Positions 44,212-46,172 of a DNA stretch of 46,172 nucleotides are shown in pieces; position 1 is the stretch's first letter; every line of letters starts with the position of its first letter. The stretch is taken from the NCBI GenBank assembly GCA_913051705.1, contig CAJXCW010000008.1:1-46172 (forward strand), in the 5' to 3' direction. The notes beneath the pieces were generated by a model. The model saw nothing but the letters and a program-made list of their open reading frames with translations. It made no database searches and was not told the DNA's origin. The position numbers were made by a program, and so were the translations under genes. This DNA comes from an uncultured bacterium. GTDB taxonomy: Bacteria > JAAXHH01.

Positions 44212-45045
44212 TCAGCGATCAATAAATAATGTTTTATCGGAAGGGGGAATAATACCCGCCTTTTCAGCCCGATAATATAGGTCGTGCAAGGCAGATTCTC
44301 CCTCAACGCCATAATCAAGCGAATACTGATTGACATACAGGTCGATGTGCTGCTGCATGACAGCCTCATCCATTTCCTGGGCGTGTTGACGAATATAACC
44401 CTTCACTTCGTCGGGATGGGCATACGCATATTTTATGCTGTCATGGAGGCTTCGGTCAATGTGCCTGATCAGTTCTTTGTCCAGGGTACGCCGGATGAGT
44501 ATACCGCCGAGCGGTATCGGATGACCGGTAGCCTCTTCCCACCATTCCCCAAGATCAATTACTTTTTTTAATCCATATTCCGGATAGGTAAATCTACTTT
44601 CATGGATGATGACACCTGCATCGACCTGCCCATCCCGACAGGCATCCATAATATGGTGAAAAGGCATGACTTTAAGATCCGTGACTCCGGGATCGAACAG
44701 TCGCAACAGCAAGGCGGCTGTAGTCAGTTGGCCCGGGATTGCGATTTTTTTTCCAATCAGATCTGAACAGTCTATATTTTCTTTTGATATCACTAAAGGT
44801 CCACATCCTCTGCCCAACGCACCGCCTGCGTGCAATAAGCAATACTGATCACGTAAATAAGCCAGGGCATGAAAAGATATTTTGGTCATATCCAACGACC
44901 CATCTCCGGCCATCCTGTTTAATGTTTCAATGTCTTCCAGTACTTCTTGAAACGGTGGCGCATCAGGAATACATCCGTGGACCAGACCGTAAAAGATAAA
45001 GGTATCATTTGGACAGGGAGAATAGCCGAGGGAAAGTGGTTTCAT
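44212..45045 (-). CDS. mqnD: 1,4-dihydroxy-6-naphthoate synthase
   Basis: The menaquinone enzyme of the futalosine pathway that turns cyclic dehypoxanthine futalosine into 1,4-dihydroxy-6-naphthoate. At 277 residues it has the family N-terminus (LGYSPCPNDTFIFYGLVHG) and the periplasmic-binding-like fold with the ESRFTYPEYG segment. GAGG precedes the ATG. It lies 18 bases downstream of mqnB, so the two are co-transcribed. Its presence shows that the organism makes menaquinone through futalosine, not the classical Men route. Confidence 0.93.
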   Translation of the reverse strand: MKPLSLGYSPCPNDTFIFYGLVHGCIPDAPPFQEVLEDIETLNRMAGDGSLDMTKISFHALAYLRDQYCLLHAGGALGRGCGPLVISKENIDCSDLIGKKIAIPGQLTTAALLLRLFDPGVTDLKVMPFHHIMDACRDGQVDAGVIIHESRFTYPEYGLKKVIDLGEWWEEATGHPIPLGGILIRRTLDKELIRHIDRSLHDSIKYAYAHPDEVKGYIRQHAQEMDEAVMQQHIDLYVNQYSLDYGVEGESALHDLYYRAEKAGIIPPSDKTLFIDR

Positions 45046-45063
45046 GGACGCCTCACATTTTTT

Positions 45064-45819
45064 TCAGTCATCCCAATGGGTGAGAATTGACAATAGCGCA
45101 GATTGAGTGCGTGATATGGCCAACGGGATATTCCATTTTGACAGATCCCGGTCGATAACCAGATTACTGATACACCGAAGTTCGAGAAGGGGGATGTCCT
45201 TCAGTGTACAAATATGGGCAGCAGCAGCTCCCTCCATATTTTCACATATCCCGTTAAATCGATCAGCCAGAGCATCGCCAATGCCCTGAACGCCACTGCA
45301 TTGTTGCACGGTGATAAAATGACCGCTCATGATGTTGGACCTCGGTCCATCCCAATCAGATTTCTGTAAGGTCTTTTGCGCTCTTGAAACAAAACCAAGA
45401 TCAAGGGATAATCGATTGAAAATCGGCGCGGATTCATCATGCCGATTTTCTAATACCGGTATGCCGATGTATTCCATCCCTTTCCAGCCATCCACGGTTA
45501 CTACTCCCATATCCCCATAATATTCTTCATCCGCCAGGGCGATGTCTCCCACCTCTAAACCGGATGATACATATGCGCCGCCGATGCCGATTTGAACCAC
45601 TGCACCCGGTTGATGCCGTTCGAGTGCCAGGGTGAGGGCATGGGCTGTATTGACACATCCGATACCCGTTACAATAAATAAGAGGGAATAGCCGGCAAAA
45701 TCACCATAGATCCATCGTTTAGTTCCAGCCGCTTCTATTTTTTTATGATGGATATGCTCCAGGATAGTATGCTGTTCATGCTCAGTGGCTGTTATAATGA
45801 TGAAATCCAAGTCCGTCAT
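45064..45819 (-). CDS. mqnB: futalosine hydrolase
   Basis: The nucleosidase that removes the base from futalosine (or a related form) in menaquinone synthesis. At 251 residues it has the purine nucleosidase fold: GIGCVNTAHALTLAL, then VQIGIGGAYVSSGLEVGDIALADEEYYGD, and the catalytic end ENMEGAAAAHIC with VIDRDLSKWN. It lies between the mqnD gene and the partial gene at the right edge. Confidence 0.92.
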   Translation of the reverse strand: MTDLDFIIITATEHEQHTILEHIHHKKIEAAGTKRWIYGDFAGYSLLFIVTGIGCVNTAHALTLALERHQPGAVVQIGIGGAYVSSGLEVGDIALADEEYYGDMGVVTVDGWKGMEYIGIPVLENRHDESAPIFNRLSLDLGFVSRAQKTLQKSDWDGPRSNIMSGHFITVQQCSGVQGIGDALADRFNGICENMEGAAAAHICTLKDIPLLELRCISNLVIDRDLSKWNIPLAISRTQSALLSILTHWDD

Positions 45820-45849
45820 AATAAGTTTTTTCTTGGTTGATTATCGTAT

Positions 45850-46172
45850 TTACAACAAATCCTGTACAGGATCCCCGATCAATCGTTCCAGGGCAGGGTC
45901 GATGTGCCAGAATGCTTTAAGTTGTTTGTATTCTTCGATGACTGATGGTTCTCCTACGTTTAATCCCGATAATCCTCGAATCATCAGATTTTTGGGCGTG
46001 TGGGCGGGATATACGAATTCTACGACATCGGTTTTGTACCCCATCATTCTTAGTAATAAGGCGCGCACGGCATCCGTAATGATATCTGCCGTTCTGTGTT
46101 TCAGCAAGCCATCCCTCATCATTGGTCTCAAGATCTCCGACTGCACCTGTTTGCGTAACTCTGATTGACAGC
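45850..46172 (-). CDS. C-terminal part of a probable SAM-dependent methyltransferase (partial)
   Basis: The frame stays open to the window edge, so the beginning is missing; the ORF's GTG at 46146 is not a trusted start. The visible 107 residues end a probable class I methyltransferase: an ITDAVRALLLRMMGYKTDVV segment, then VEFVYPAHTPKNLMIRGL, a motif often seen at the C-terminus of such enzymes. The tail (YKQLKAFWHIDPALERLIGD) is variable in the family. It lies upstream of mqnB on the same strand with a 30-base gap. A methyltransferase of this kind could act late in quinone synthesis, but this is only suggested by place. Confidence 0.6.
   Translation of the reverse strand, partial: CQSELRKQVQSEILRPMMRDGLLKHRTADIITDAVRALLLRMMGYKTDVVEFVYPAHTPKNLMIRGLSGLNVGEPSVIEEYKQLKAFWHIDPALERLIGDPVQDLL

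Overview
The window looks like a chromosomal stretch from an uncultured Gram-negative bacterium. It encodes outer-membrane barrel proteins, a lipoprotein solute binder, periplasmic c-type cytochrome chemistry and Tat-exported enzymes. It also carries two genes of the futalosine route to menaquinone. The mix of several phytanoyl-CoA dioxygenases, Gfo/Idh oxidoreductases, a DUF6785-type transporter, a DUF5916 barrel protein and many short intergenic repeats recalls candidate phyla such as Latescibacterota, Poribacteria or other FCB/PVC-adjacent lineages. That placement is inference from gene content only. No rRNA, tRNA, CRISPR array or complete insertion sequence was seen.

Layout. (1) 0.3-3.4 kb: an M1-family metallopeptidase and a polytopic membrane protein. 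(2) 3.7-8.1 kb, minus strand: a four-gene run in which every product has an export signal: a PhnZ-like HD-domain protein (Tat), a cytochrome c/copper-monooxygenase-like protein (Sec), a secreted beta-rich protein (Sec) and a class V aminotransferase-fold enzyme (Tat). (3) 8.5-16 kb, plus strand: a complete branched-chain-amino-acid-type ABC importer (livG, livF, livH, livM and a lipoprotein binder) interrupted by a HepT remnant, then a DUF5916/CBM9 outer-membrane barrel. (4) 16.2-24.9 kb, plus strand: pobA-ligA-ligB-ligC-ligI-ligK-ligJ-galD-like and a tandem-OsmC gene. Together these genes encode conversion of 4-hydroxybenzoate through protocatechuate 4,5-cleavage to pyruvate and oxaloacetate, and the importer upstream is a plausible uptake route. 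(5) 25-27.1 kb: a decayed SGNH hydrolase gene and a YfcC-like transporter. (6) 27.1-38.4 kb: two divergent catabolic clusters around 31.4 kb. The minus side carries MDR dehydrogenase, Gfo/Idh oxidoreductase, amidohydrolase, PhyH dioxygenase and a possible small ORF. The plus side carries SGNH hydrolase, GH4 glycosidase, a frameshifted sugar-isomerase pseudogene, two PhyH proteins and a 2-hydroxyacid dehydrogenase, and it converges on an acyl-CoA dehydrogenase. (7) 38.6-44 kb: small ORFs, a truncated outer-membrane protein, a large DUF6785-type transporter and a CocE/NonD hydrolase. (8) 44.2-46.2 kb, minus strand: mqnD, mqnB and the 3' end of a probable methyltransferase gene.

Intergenic DNA is rich in repeats: at least two dispersed palindromic families, and short tandem 7-8 nt repeats that often abut or overlap stop codons. 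Three pseudogenes and one truncated gene show ongoing gene decay. No recognisable transcription regulator is encoded anywhere in the window.

The most notable points are the exported oxidative module at 3.7-8.1 kb, the duplicated OsmC protein closing the protocatechuate operon, a PhyH homologue lacking the HxD iron motif, and the heptamer repeat system. All functional statements rest on reading the sequence and remembered family features; no database search was run.
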